Program-made: the position numbers and the translations under genes | Origin: Trichococcus collinsii | Lineage (GTDB): Bacteria > Bacillota > Bacilli > Lactobacillales > Aerococcaceae | NCBI RefSeq assembly: GCF_900107505.1 | Contig: NZ_FNQH01000009.1 | Coordinates: 1-64,000, forward strand | Reading direction: 5' to 3' | DNA: 64,000 nucleotides | Notes under the pieces: generated by a model | Seen by the model: the letters and a program-made list of their open reading frames with translations, nothing else | What the model was told of the DNA's origin: nothing | Databases searched by the model: none | Shown here: piece by piece, positions 45,050 through 54,055 of the stretch | Position numbering within the stretch: position 1 is the first letter of the stretch | Layout: the number at the start of each line of letters is the position of its first letter

Positions 45050-46234
45050 CTATAAAAAAATTTCAAAGCTATTCAAAATAGCCGAGACCAGAATGGTAAC
45101 GATCGTCATCCCGGAAACGAAGCCTACTGCGCCAGGCATATAATTTGGAAGTCGTTTTGCCAAATAGCTTCCGACAGGTGCAGCCATAACTCCAGATAGG
45201 ACGGCCGCTGCAACAGAAATCCAGATACCTCCACCCATCATCAAAATGATGCCGGGCACCGTACTCACTAAAGGCATAAAGGTAGGATACCATCCGTCTT
45301 CGGCATATCGCTTACGGTACAATAAAATCCCTACTGATGAAGCGATCATTTGTCCCATCAAAATTTCGGGGACGAGTCCAGATCCGTTCGTAATATGATT
45401 AATGTTAATCAACCAGTCGGTGATGACACCCACGATGACAAAAATACCAATCAGCTCATTCCCGTAAAACCACGCTTCCGAAAAATCAGCTAGGGTACGC
45501 CGAATAGACCATAAAAAAGTCTCCGTATCCTCTTGCCTCATCGGTAAATTTGCTCGTTCCAGGGCAATTTTTGCAGTACTTGGCTTCATCCAAGGCAATG
45601 GATGACAGATGATCGATACAACAAAACCCACCAAAGCCATGGTCGCGATATTGGAGACCATACCCGGGATATGCAGCGTGGGCATAATATATTGGTTCAT
45701 CCAATGAGCAAAAGGAAATGTAAATAATGAACTCAAAATAGAAATGGTGAATAATTTTCTCCAGCCAGGTCCATAGACAATCGTTAATGCAGGAGGCGTT
45801 CCAACCACTACGATAAACGTGGGCAACCACATGACGTCCTCCGAAAAAAAACGGACAAAATTAAACACATAGACCGTCAGAAATAATGACAGCACTTGGG
45901 ATGCAAATACCCAAGGCCATGTTCCCGAGCCTGCAGTAATACCAAATCCTTGCCATTTTGAATTCTTTTTATATAGAAGCCATGCCAGGCAAGCACCGAT
46001 AATCAGAAACAGTGTTGTAAAAATACCCCCATAAAATTCTCCTTCTGTAAAATTCATGAAGAAATAAATAGTCTTATAAAAATAGCTGTCATTGACTCTC
46101 GAGACCACATCATTATAGGAGTAAAAATCTGTGCTGTTTCTAATATTCACCAGAGAAAAATATAATATAAAACTTGTCGCAATTTTAACAATAAAGGCCA
46201 GTAACGGACCTGTTTTTATATTTTTGGTGTCCAT
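45050..46234 (-). CDS. Multi-pass membrane protein, putative transporter of the AllFGH-like locus
   Basis: I do not recognise the family. The 394-residue protein has about ten to eleven hydrophobic segments starting near residue 10, with GSGTWPWVFASQVLSLFLTV near 100-120, a cytoplasmic loop near 210-245 (ALERANLPMRQEDTETF) and a glycine/alanine-rich end (MMGGGIWISVAAAVLSGVMA). No ATPase or known transporter motif is seen. Position 56 nt after the ylbE-like gene in the same direction suggests it imports that pathway's substrate or exports a product. ATG 46234 follows GGAGAG. Confidence 0.65.
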   Translation of the reverse strand: MDTKNIKTGPLLAFIVKIATSFILYFSLVNIRNSTDFYSYNDVVSRVNDSYFYKTIYFFMNFTEGEFYGGIFTTLFLIIGACLAWLLYKKNSKWQGFGITAGSGTWPWVFASQVLSLFLTVYVFNFVRFFSEDVMWLPTFIVVVGTPPALTIVYGPGWRKLFTISILSSLFTFPFAHWMNQYIMPTLHIPGMVSNIATMALVGFVVSIICHPLPWMKPSTAKIALERANLPMRQEDTETFLWSIRRTLADFSEAWFYGNELIGIFVIVGVITDWLININHITNGSGLVPEILMGQMIASSVGILLYRKRYAEDGWYPTFMPLVSTVPGIILMMGGGIWISVAAAVLSGVMAAPVGSYLAKRLPNYMPGAVGFVSGMTIVTILVSAILNSFEIFL

Positions 46235-46290
46235 ATATTCTCTCCAAATCAGAACCACTCAAGACGCATCCTGAGCGGTTCCATTTATTT

Positions 46291-47718
46291 TCAGTGAATT
46301 TTTGCTGCTAATGCTACCAAAGCTTCTTTAAAAACATTCATCGGAGGATTTGTCAGACCTGCCCCAATCATTCCAACACCTGGATCTTTATGAGCGATAG
46401 CGGTATTGATGATCGGCAACATGCCTGTTTCCATTACTTTCAGCACATCAATCCCTGATGGAATCCCCATGAAATTCAATACCGGTATTGTAATATTTGG
46501 GTTTTCTGCGGTTGTAATTTCTTTCATTTCTCTTGAATAATTCAACGCTTCGGCCACTGTCCCCCCAACTAATGGAACAATCGCTGGCGCAGCCGCCATA
46601 GCAAATCCACCAATACCATAGGTTTCCGTAATCGCGCTATCCCCCATATCCAACCCAGCATCCGCTTGGGTGTAGCCGGCGAACATTGGCCCAATGACTC
46701 GTTGTGCCGGGCCTGTAAACCAGTTGTTCCCACCGATACCGCTGACCCGAATTCCGAACTCTACGCCATTCCGGCACATTGTCGTAACAATGGTACTGTT
46801 CTCAACATTATGACCTGCATCCAACGCGCACTTAGCTGCGCCCATCCAGGTAGGGCCGGAGAAGTAATCTGAGCTTGCGATAAATTCAAAAACTTCCTTC
46901 ATTTGTTCTTTTGTGAAATCCGTTTGGACAATGTAAGGTGTTAAGGCTTGAACGAGTAACGTAGTTCCCGCCACATTTCGGTTATGACATTCATCTCCCA
47001 TATGTAAAGCTTGTGAAAGCATCAAGCGTAGATCAATGCCTTTTGGACATAATTTCATCGCATCATGCAGCATAGGACCCATAACATCCCTCATCCAGAC
47101 TAAACGATCGATAACAGTTTGATCATTAGCTCCAAAACGTAATACTTTGGCAAGCTGTTCGCTCAAGTTTGTGTAAGCGACATTACCGTATGTTTCGTTT
47201 TTAATGATATGGACATACATGCTTGCTGATGTCACGCCTGCCATCGAGCCTACTGCGTCGTGTTCATGACAAGGCGAGAAGATGATCTCACCCGAACGCG
47301 CAACTTGATCGGCTTCTTCCAAATCAGACGCCAAGCCTTCGAAAATAATGGCACCTTGGATTGCTCCTTGCATCGGGCCGCACATGTCTGCGTATGCTAT
47401 TGGCGGTCCTGCGTGCAGGATGGTATTTTTAGTCATATTCGGCATAACGTTGAGTGCCTTATCGTATCCAACTAAAATGGGTTTCGATTGGATAATACGG
47501 GAGACGGCCTCTTCATTTGCTTTTTGGATTTTCTCAAGCGTCTCTGGTTCGTTCAACCGATCCAATAATTTCAACAACTCCGCGTCTCCACCTGCCGGCG
47601 GTGCCCAATTTACTTGATGTGATTTAATTCCTTGCTTTTTGAGATCTTCGTTAATAAACTCGATACCCACGTTGACTGTGTTTACTTTTGACTGAAACAA
47701 TTCATTTCTCTTTGTCAT
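46291..47718 (-). CDS. allG: YlbE/AllG-like DUF1116 protein
   Basis: A 475-residue DUF1116 protein. In E. coli YlbE (now AllG) is, to my knowledge, one of three subunits of oxamate carbamoyltransferase, which moves a carbamoyl group between oxalurate/oxamate and phosphate in allantoin breakdown. Seen here: LHAGPPIAYADMCGPMQGAI near 98-117, FSPCHEHDAVGSMAGVTSA near 146-164, HMGDECHNRN near 237-246, and GVGMIGAGLTNPP near the end. ATG 47718 has AAAGGAG ahead and lies 4 nt after the fdrA stop. Actual acceptor in this organism is unknown. Confidence 0.85.
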   Translation of the reverse strand: MTKRNELFQSKVNTVNVGIEFINEDLKKQGIKSHQVNWAPPAGGDAELLKLLDRLNEPETLEKIQKANEEAVSRIIQSKPILVGYDKALNVMPNMTKNTILHAGPPIAYADMCGPMQGAIQGAIIFEGLASDLEEADQVARSGEIIFSPCHEHDAVGSMAGVTSASMYVHIIKNETYGNVAYTNLSEQLAKVLRFGANDQTVIDRLVWMRDVMGPMLHDAMKLCPKGIDLRLMLSQALHMGDECHNRNVAGTTLLVQALTPYIVQTDFTKEQMKEVFEFIASSDYFSGPTWMGAAKCALDAGHNVENSTIVTTMCRNGVEFGIRVSGIGGNNWFTGPAQRVIGPMFAGYTQADAGLDMGDSAITETYGIGGFAMAAAPAIVPLVGGTVAEALNYSREMKEITTAENPNITIPVLNFMGIPSGIDVLKVMETGMLPIINTAIAHKDPGVGMIGAGLTNPPMNVFKEALVALAAKIH

Positions 47719-47722
47719 ATTT

Positions 47723-49264
47723 TTACGCTCCTTTGATGAATGTTTTTGCAGCTTCACACAATTGATAATTACTATCCACAATTATCACGCCTAATTGTTC
47801 AAGCTTTTCCCGTTGTTCGAAAATATCTTGAGGGTCCTTGTCGGTCCCTAGAACATACCCAATAATCGCCAATTCTCTGCCATCTTTATTGGCAATGGCT
47901 CTCGCTTCTTTGATCGCATTCTCCAAGGCGCCCACAGGATCTTCATGGGATCCATAACCGAGCTCAAAATCCAAAACAATTGCAGCTACTTCTGGATCAT
48001 TCGCTTCTTGAATCAGACGAGAGATACGAGACGTTGGGTCGATCATAGGATGCGGTCGTCCTTCAGTAAAGGTATCATCACCGAAGTCTATCAAGGTATT
48101 TCCTTGGCTGATATTCAGATCAGTTAACTGACCTTCTTTAAATTTGCTGATGTTGCTGTAAACGCTTACCGAATTATCCATCAGCGCATATAACAATTCA
48201 TCACAGAGTGTTCCCCCACAAAATAGCCCCCTGATATACTTTTGAGACTCTTTTTGATTCTTGGCAATCTGTTTTAGCTCACTTGAAGTCGGATTCGGGA
48301 AAAGTACGGTCTCCTGCGGTTCCATTTGGCTAAATGGAATAATTTTTTCGACCGCGTCCAAAGAATTTTTAGCATAAGTCACATGCGGAAGGGCGGAATC
48401 GGTTTGTTCACTTCCAATAAAGTAAATCACTACTGGCTTAGAAGTGTTTTTTAATTTTTCAAGAATTTTATGTTCCACTTCTTTTGCAGGTGGTTTCGAA
48501 ATCAATAAGATGGCTTTTGTTTGCTCATCGGTCATAAGCGCATCAATTCCGTCCAACATCATAATGCCACCAATTTCGCTGGACAAATCACGTCCACCCG
48601 TGCCGATCAGTTGGGATACACCGAATCCTTTTTTATGAATTTGCACACTGACTTCTTGACTCCCGGTTCCGGAAGCGCCGACAATCCCGATGTCTCCTGG
48701 GCGTACTTCATTCGCAAAACATAAACCGATGCCGTTGATGATGGCCGTTCCGCAGTCAGGTCCCATCATGAAGAGTCCTTTCTCATGTGCTTTTTGTTTT
48801 AACAGCAGCTCTTCCTCAATGCTCACATTATCACTAAATAACATAACGTGTTTGTCCTGATCTAAGGCCTTATTTACTTCACGATAGGCAAACTTCCCGT
48901 TGACTGAAATAACGACAATGTTTGCATCTGGATTTTCATTCAGCGCTGAATCCAGCGTTTTATAGCTCACGTCTTGGGAGGATGCTTCTTTTTTCTTTTC
49001 AAAAAGAGTCTCCACTTCTGCTAAGACTGCTTCAGGATCGGCTTCGTCCACTAAATCCAAAACAATCATTAAATCTCCTGTTGTCACTTCATCCAGATCG
49101 GCTGTGTACAAGCCTACATTCCGGATGACTTCAATATTCATATCTGTCCCCATGCCGATCATTGCCGCCTTGACGGAGTCCAATTCGTTCGCGCGGGTTG
49201 AGATTGTCATTAATGTTACTGAATCAAAATAAGTATTTTTCTTAATTACTGTTTGAATAGCCAT
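47723..49264 (-). CDS. fdrA: FdrA/AllF-like acyl-CoA synthetase-type protein
   Basis: A 513-residue protein related to E. coli FdrA (AllF), whose fold resembles the succinyl-CoA synthetase alpha subunit. A Rossmann-like N-terminal region carries GPDCGTAIINGIGLCFANEV near 172-191 and VGASGTGSQEVSVQIHKKG near 198-216, and TGGRDLSSEIGG near 222-233. The second half contains GLFCGGTLCDE and GRPHPMIDP. With YlbE- and YlbF-like partners it should make a carbamoyltransferase. ATG 49264 is 7 nt after GAGGAG; an in-frame TTG at 49270 is too close. Overlaps the previous gene by 23 nt. Confidence 0.88.
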   Translation of the reverse strand: MAIQTVIKKNTYFDSVTLMTISTRANELDSVKAAMIGMGTDMNIEVIRNVGLYTADLDEVTTGDLMIVLDLVDEADPEAVLAEVETLFEKKKEASSQDVSYKTLDSALNENPDANIVVISVNGKFAYREVNKALDQDKHVMLFSDNVSIEEELLLKQKAHEKGLFMMGPDCGTAIINGIGLCFANEVRPGDIGIVGASGTGSQEVSVQIHKKGFGVSQLIGTGGRDLSSEIGGIMMLDGIDALMTDEQTKAILLISKPPAKEVEHKILEKLKNTSKPVVIYFIGSEQTDSALPHVTYAKNSLDAVEKIIPFSQMEPQETVLFPNPTSSELKQIAKNQKESQKYIRGLFCGGTLCDELLYALMDNSVSVYSNISKFKEGQLTDLNISQGNTLIDFGDDTFTEGRPHPMIDPTSRISRLIQEANDPEVAAIVLDFELGYGSHEDPVGALENAIKEARAIANKDGRELAIIGYVLGTDKDPQDIFEQREKLEQLGVIIVDSNYQLCEAAKTFIKGA

Positions 49265-50090
49265 ATTCAAACTCCTCTCCGAATAATTTTAGTCCAAAAA
49301 CAATCCCCCATAAAATATCACTGCCGGATGTCGATCCTACCTGTTTCAAATCATTTATTGCTTTAGTTATCCCCTGTTCTTCACCTTTCGATGCAGCAAT
49401 AAATATTTTTTGAATGGTTTGTGAGAAGCGTCCTTCCACTGCTTCTCGGATCTCCGCGTAACTTACGGAATTTGTCTTTGATTTAGCACTGTCTTTTAGT
49501 TGCGAATAAAAAGAAGGAAAAGATTTCTTCGCATATAGACTGGCGAATAGTCCCGTTATAAAATCATCTCCGGTAGGTGTTAACCCGATACCTAGTCCTA
49601 AAATCCACAGTAACTGCTGATAGGCTAATTCTTTTTCATTTCTCAGCCAACATTTTTTAAATTCATCCATTTCAACTACAATTTTTTCCCTTGCATAATG
49701 ATCTAACGGGTTTGTTGCGGATATTTTTTCGCAAGATGGGACAGCGACTTGACTCTTTTCGAAAACTTCCAAAAAAATAGCGCTTTCATTTCTTGCCAAA
49801 AAAACAATCGGTAAACATTCAAATGCAGCTTCCTTTTCAAGTCTGTACATGCGACTTGGCCTTTCGGCAATCATTTCGCTAGCTAGGATACAAATGGCAT
49901 CGTGTGCGAACCATTCCAAATCCTCGCAATCAAAAAGCAGGGTGAGCGGCGCCATGTCTAGCCTTCGTGTGGCGACAGTCAATAAAATTTCATTATTTAT
50001 TCCAAAGTTTATACTGTTCTTAAAGGTGTGCATTCTTTCCAACCGCTGATTCTCTAACCGAATCGGTATTTGTTTATCGAAGGTATGCAC
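49242..50090 (-). CDS. allH: YlbF/AllH-like DUF2877 protein
   Basis: The third member of the FdrA/YlbE/YlbF set. The roughly 282-residue protein has the DUF2877 signature GLGIGLTPTGDDFITGLFAS near residues 162-181 and a SGSDILWGIVFGLKL close near the C-terminus. The start is unclear: GTG 50090 lies 11-13 nt after GGAGGAG, while an in-frame TTG at 50114 has no ribosome site. First gene of the leftward allHFG-membrane operon; a possible TATATT/TATTAT box lies near 50128-50140. Confidence 0.8.
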   Translation of the reverse strand: MHTFDKQIPIRLENQRLERMHTFKNSINFGINNEILLTVATRRLDMAPLTLLFDCEDLEWFAHDAICILASEMIAERPSRMYRLEKEAAFECLPIVFLARNESAIFLEVFEKSQVAVPSCEKISATNPLDHYAREKIVVEMDEFKKCWLRNEKELAYQQLLWILGLGIGLTPTGDDFITGLFASLYAKKSFPSFYSQLKDSAKSKTNSVSYAEIREAVEGRFSQTIQKIFIAASKGEEQGITKAINDLKQVGSTSGSDILWGIVFGLKLFGEEFEYGYSNSN

Positions 50091-50178
50091 TCTGATAACG
50101 GCTCCTCCTTTCAATTTATTAACTACTCATAATATAACTCAAATTTTAAATAATTAAATGGATACTCCTTACAATAAA

Positions 50179-50219
50179 AAGGGGCTTTTATTGGTTAAAA
50201 TAACCAATAAAAGCCCCTT
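50179..50219 (-). terminator. Perfect 19-bp terminator dividing the island
   Basis: AAGGGGCTTTTATTGGTTA (50179-50197) and its exact complement (50201-50219) flank an AAA loop; the leftward strand continues with TTTTTATTG. It ends the amidohydrolase-ankyrin operon and separates it from the AllH-like gene. Confidence 0.93.
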
Positions 50220-50280
50220 ACCGGGTAAAGCAGAAGCATTTATCCCAACATCAGTCGTTTCCGTTTTTTTCAAGTCATTT

Positions 50281-51405
50281 TTATTCTTGCACCTTTTCTT
50301 TATTCATCAAGCGGTTCATTTTTTCCTCAAATAAAGGATTTTGAGGCATAATGACTCTGGCTTGGCTGAGTACTTCTATTGCAGCTACTGTATTTCCCAG
50401 ACTCCGCAGACTGTTTGCCTTGTGGAACATATAGTCTACCCGATTGGGCAATTCATCCAACAATCGATCCGTTTCTTCTATGGCCTCCTTATGGCGTCCT
50501 AACTTCCTCAAAAAGTTGGTCTTATGGTAGCGAAGAAATCTGCTGTTTGTCGAACGGACTCCCCCGTCCAAATAGTCTAGGGCCTTTTCCGGGTTGTCTC
50601 TTTTATTTTCTAAATTTGCTAAATAAAAGGAAAACTGACGATCCAATGCAAGTCCTTCGGAATAATAAAAAGCGCTGGCAGAATAGTCTTTAATCATTTC
50701 AAATGTGTAACCCAAGAAAAATAATTTTTGAGTATCATCCGGTAACGGAGCGATCTGTTTTAGTGCTTCAAAATACTTCTCTGCCCGCAATAACTCCCGC
50801 ACATCTGCAAAACCATCTGAATACTGCTGCTTTAAAATAGCCCACACCTTCGGCTGGTGAAGTTCCTCTGCATAATCCAGTGCATTTTTTCCTGAAAAGT
50901 CTGTTATCGTTACATCTGCTTGTGCACGCATCAGTTCCAGAATGATTTCCTGGTATAAAAAGCCACCATCTCCGAGAATAACGGCTTCCAGGAGGGCCGT
51001 CCAACCAAGACGATTGACATGATCAACCGGCACGCCCGCACGAATGGCTGCTTGCACTACTTTTAAATAGCCTTTTTCACTGGACGGCAACAGCGCGGTC
51101 CCGCCAAACTGATTCGTCTGCGTTACTTGCGGCTGATAAGCGAGCAACAATTGAAAGATATCTGAAAAACCGTTGGCCGCTGCCGCAATGAAGGGCGATA
51201 GTTGCTCTTTATTCTTTTGATTAGGACTAAAACCGGCATTCAAGCACGCGGCAGTAAGCAATAGATTATTTTTTTGGACCGCACACATAAGCGGACTTCG
51301 CCCATGCTCATCCATACTGTCCAATGGAATCTGCCTCAAAATTTGTATGGCCTCGTGCATTTTATTATTATTTATGGTAGTGAAAATATCTGTAATAGCT
51401 GTCAT
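50281..51405 (-). CDS. Ankyrin-repeat plus TPR protein
   Basis: A 374-residue cytoplasmic protein without signal or membrane segment. Residues about 1-195 are ankyrin repeats (GRSPLMCAVQKNNLLLTAAC, FGGTALLPSSEKGYLKVVQA, GWTALLEAVILG, GKNALDYAEELHQ). Residues about 200-374 are tetratricopeptide-like repeats (FLGYTFEMIKDYSASAFYYS, LENKRDNPEKALDYLDGG, HKTNFLRKLGRHKEAIEETD, HKANSLRSLGNTVAAIEVL). Such repeats bind other proteins; here it may scaffold or regulate the amidohydrolases encoded just upstream. The gap to the upstream gene is 31 nt. Confidence 0.82.
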   Translation of the reverse strand: MTAITDIFTTINNNKMHEAIQILRQIPLDSMDEHGRSPLMCAVQKNNLLLTAACLNAGFSPNQKNKEQLSPFIAAAANGFSDIFQLLLAYQPQVTQTNQFGGTALLPSSEKGYLKVVQAAIRAGVPVDHVNRLGWTALLEAVILGDGGFLYQEIILELMRAQADVTITDFSGKNALDYAEELHQPKVWAILKQQYSDGFADVRELLRAEKYFEALKQIAPLPDDTQKLFFLGYTFEMIKDYSASAFYYSEGLALDRQFSFYLANLENKRDNPEKALDYLDGGVRSTNSRFLRYHKTNFLRKLGRHKEAIEETDRLLDELPNRVDYMFHKANSLRSLGNTVAAIEVLSQARVIMPQNPLFEEKMNRLMNKEKVQE

Positions 51406-51436
51406 ATTTTTCCCTTCCTCCCAATAGATGGACTGC

Positions 51437-52657
51437 TTATGGACTGTAAATTTTGCCTTTGTTTATAAGGATTCTTTCTTGCGATTGTGAGGCTCTAGCC
51501 ACAGCTTCAGCGCTACATGACGCATTGAGCAAAACAAAACTCGCTTCATCGCCGACTTTTGGCCATTGGTAGGCCGCATCCTGGTCAAGGGGCGTCACGC
51601 CTTCCGTAATGTATGCGAGACTTTCGCGCAGTTTTCTTTCGGTGTTCTTGCCTGTGTAACCACAAAATTCTTTTACCCTTTCTAACACATCGCCCGATCC
51701 ACAGGGACTCCATGAATCATAAAAGCCATCACACCCCATCCCGACAAAAACACCCGCTTCGGTCAGGAGATCGATAGGTATCAGTTTTCTTTGCAGACTG
51801 ATGGGAACCGTCGTCAAGATTTGAACATTGTTATCCTTCAAACGTTTTGCAAACGCCCGTTGCTTGCTTTCGCCGATACCATTTAACCCAAACGCATGAC
51901 TAAAACTCGTCTTCCCTCCATACCCCTGTTGCTCCACCATCCGCAGCCAATGATCCATTGTGTAATATCCTAAATGACCAGAGTCGTGGAGATGAAAATC
52001 CACATCACTCTGATATTCTTTCGCGATATCCATCGTTATTTGTAAGGAGGCTTCAATATTTTTATCGATCCCACCTGGATCCAGCGCGCCCAGCATCGTG
52101 GCACCTGATTGTAAGGCTTGCCTCAATAAGTCGGGAACTTCCGCATGCCTTAACAGACCGTGCTGCGGAAAAGCAACAATATCATAGGTTATGTACTCTT
52201 GGTATTTATCTAACGCTTTTTTGACACCTTTCAGATTTTCCAATCGAATAAACGGATCAATATTCACATGTGTCCGAATATGATTCACGCCATTTTTCAG
52301 ATGCCGTTCAATCATGGTTTGTGCACGTTGCTCCGTTGTTTTCGCTAGCTCCGTCAATTCTGCTGCTTCCATTTCCAAACGGTGATCCAGGTTTTTGGAA
52401 GGACGGCTTGCTTTCCATTCTAAGGACAGATAGGTCTTATCAAGATGATTGTGTAACTCCTTAAATGCGGGTAGAGCCAATTTTTGTTTGGCGTCAAAAC
52501 CATCTCCATCGGGTTTCCTATTCTCAGCGTCACTGATTTCAATAACTATTCCTTGATCATCCACTTTCAGATGGAAAAGACCGGTCTCTGTCTGCACTCT
52601 GCCATAAGAATCCACACTTTCTCCCGTTTCCAACCGAACATTCCATATCCAATTCAT
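51437..52657 (-). CDS. Cytosine-deaminase-type amidohydrolase (second copy)
   Basis: A 406-residue metal-dependent amidohydrolase. HNHLDKTYLS near residues 68-77 supplies the HxH ligands, HVNIDPF and FPQHGLLRH follow, FHLHDSGHLG near 222-231 carries the third histidine, SHAFGLNG the fourth, and GCDGFYDSWSPCGSGD near 311-326 the catalytic aspartate. The HLDKTY and D-W-P-G patterns place it with cytosine deaminase/N-isopropylammelide-type enzymes rather than guanine deaminases. It starts four bases inside the preceding paralogue (ATGA) and should be co-translated. Confidence 0.87.
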   Translation of the reverse strand: MNWIWNVRLETGESVDSYGRVQTETGLFHLKVDDQGIVIEISDAENRKPDGDGFDAKQKLALPAFKELHNHLDKTYLSLEWKASRPSKNLDHRLEMEAAELTELAKTTEQRAQTMIERHLKNGVNHIRTHVNIDPFIRLENLKGVKKALDKYQEYITYDIVAFPQHGLLRHAEVPDLLRQALQSGATMLGALDPGGIDKNIEASLQITMDIAKEYQSDVDFHLHDSGHLGYYTMDHWLRMVEQQGYGGKTSFSHAFGLNGIGESKQRAFAKRLKDNNVQILTTVPISLQRKLIPIDLLTEAGVFVGMGCDGFYDSWSPCGSGDVLERVKEFCGYTGKNTERKLRESLAYITEGVTPLDQDAAYQWPKVGDEASFVLLNASCSAEAVARASQSQERILINKGKIYSP

Positions 52658-53904
52658 CCGCGATAGGCTCCTTTCAACTCAATATCAGTTTTGTGAATAA
52701 TAGTTCCGTTTGAAATAACAGTAGAGATGGGACATTGGCGTGCGATCAGATGCGCTGAACTGACTGCATCCACCAAAATGGCATTGGCAAAGTCGTCTAT
52801 TTTGGGCCAGATACGCGCGCCTTTTTCACTCAGGGGCGTTATCCCACCCGTAGCGAATTTTAAAGATTGGCCTATCCGGTACTCATCCACCCAGTGAAAC
52901 CGTCTGGCCACTTGATTCAGTTTCTGTACAGTATCCCCTGTGCCAAACGGGGACCAGTGATCGATTAAGCTATCATGCCCTAATGCAACTTGAATCCCTT
53001 TCTTATCCAAATAGGCAATGGGTAGCGTAATCGGGGCATTTCCCATCGCAATTGCAGTGGTGACGTTTACGTGATTTTCTGCCATTCGTTGCACCAGATC
53101 GTCACGTTCAGCACCTTGGACTCCCGCTAAAGCAAAGGCATGACTGATCGTTACAGGTGTTTGAAAGTGACGCGCTTCGATAGCGTCCACGATGCGATGC
53201 ATTTCAAAGGCTCCCAGCGTATCCAAATCATGAAGATGGATATCTATGCCTACGTTATATTTTTCCGCCAATTCAAAAGTCTTCTCTAAAATCCCGCCGA
53301 TATCATGATCCATCGTAGCCGGATCCACTCCGCCAATATGAGTCACGCCCAGCGCAAGCGCTTCTTCCATGACTGTTAAGAAGTCCTCTCCATTTCGCAA
53401 CAGCCCATGTTGAGGAAATGCTACGATCTCATAGGTGATTCTGTCTTTATATTGAGCCAGCACTTCTTTGATTATTGCAACATGCTTCGTTTCTATCTGC
53501 GAATCAACATTTACATGCGTGCGAATATGCGTGTGACCATTCGCAATATAATGCTGAATCATATGATGAGCCCGATCTGCTACGCTTGCCAATTGTGCAG
53601 GTAATAACATCTTTTCTTCTTCTAACCGAGTGAATATACCGTTCGGCGCTTCTGAGGGGGCATGCCACTCGCCACCAAAATAGGTTTTGTCCAGATGCAC
53701 ATGCATTTCTTTTAGCGAAGGCAGCAACAGCTGGCCTTGAGCATCGAGAATTTCGGCTCCATTCGGATCTATTTGCTCAGAAAACTTAACAAAGCGCCCG
53801 TTCTCGATCAAAATCGCCCCGATTTCTGTTTTGGTGGCGACAACGGCCTCGTTCTCATACAAGTAACCCGTCTCCAATCGTACATTTTGAATCAGTAGCT
53901 TCAT
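52654..53904 (-). CDS. Cytosine-deaminase-type amidohydrolase (first copy)
   Basis: A 416-residue paralogue of the next gene, with the same architecture: HVHLDKTYFG near residues 67-76, HVNVDSQ, FPQHGLLRNG, IHLHDLDTLG near 222-231, SHAFALAG, and GHDSLIDHWSPFGTGD near 315-330. Here the last motif is GHDS as in true cytosine deaminases, against GCDG in the second copy, so the two probably act on different but related rings or successive intermediates. ATG 53904 is behind AAAGGAG. First gene of the three-gene operon; divergent from pucR. Confidence 0.88.
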   Translation of the reverse strand: MKLLIQNVRLETGYLYENEAVVATKTEIGAILIENGRFVKFSEQIDPNGAEILDAQGQLLLPSLKEMHVHLDKTYFGGEWHAPSEAPNGIFTRLEEEKMLLPAQLASVADRAHHMIQHYIANGHTHIRTHVNVDSQIETKHVAIIKEVLAQYKDRITYEIVAFPQHGLLRNGEDFLTVMEEALALGVTHIGGVDPATMDHDIGGILEKTFELAEKYNVGIDIHLHDLDTLGAFEMHRIVDAIEARHFQTPVTISHAFALAGVQGAERDDLVQRMAENHVNVTTAIAMGNAPITLPIAYLDKKGIQVALGHDSLIDHWSPFGTGDTVQKLNQVARRFHWVDEYRIGQSLKFATGGITPLSEKGARIWPKIDDFANAILVDAVSSAHLIARQCPISTVISNGTIIHKTDIELKGAYRG

Positions 53905-54055
53905 GTGCTCACTCCTTTTATCTTTAGCTTTTATCTTACTGTAACAATACTTCAGTATCATTTGTACAGTTGAATCAACACAAATAATTAGCATTCATTT
54001 GTATAATATAACCAAATCTATTATACTGTTTGAAAAAATAGAAAGGATACTCCTA
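53905..54055. promoter_or_regulatory. Divergent pucR/amidohydrolase control region
   Basis: GTTGAATCAAC (53969-53979) is an inverted repeat with an odd central base, and the phrase TCATTTGTA occurs twice in direct orientation (53958-53966 and 53995-54003). A rightward promoter is plausible: TTGTAT (53999-54004), 17 nt, TATACT (54022-54027). PucR binding here is inferred from position. Confidence 0.5.
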
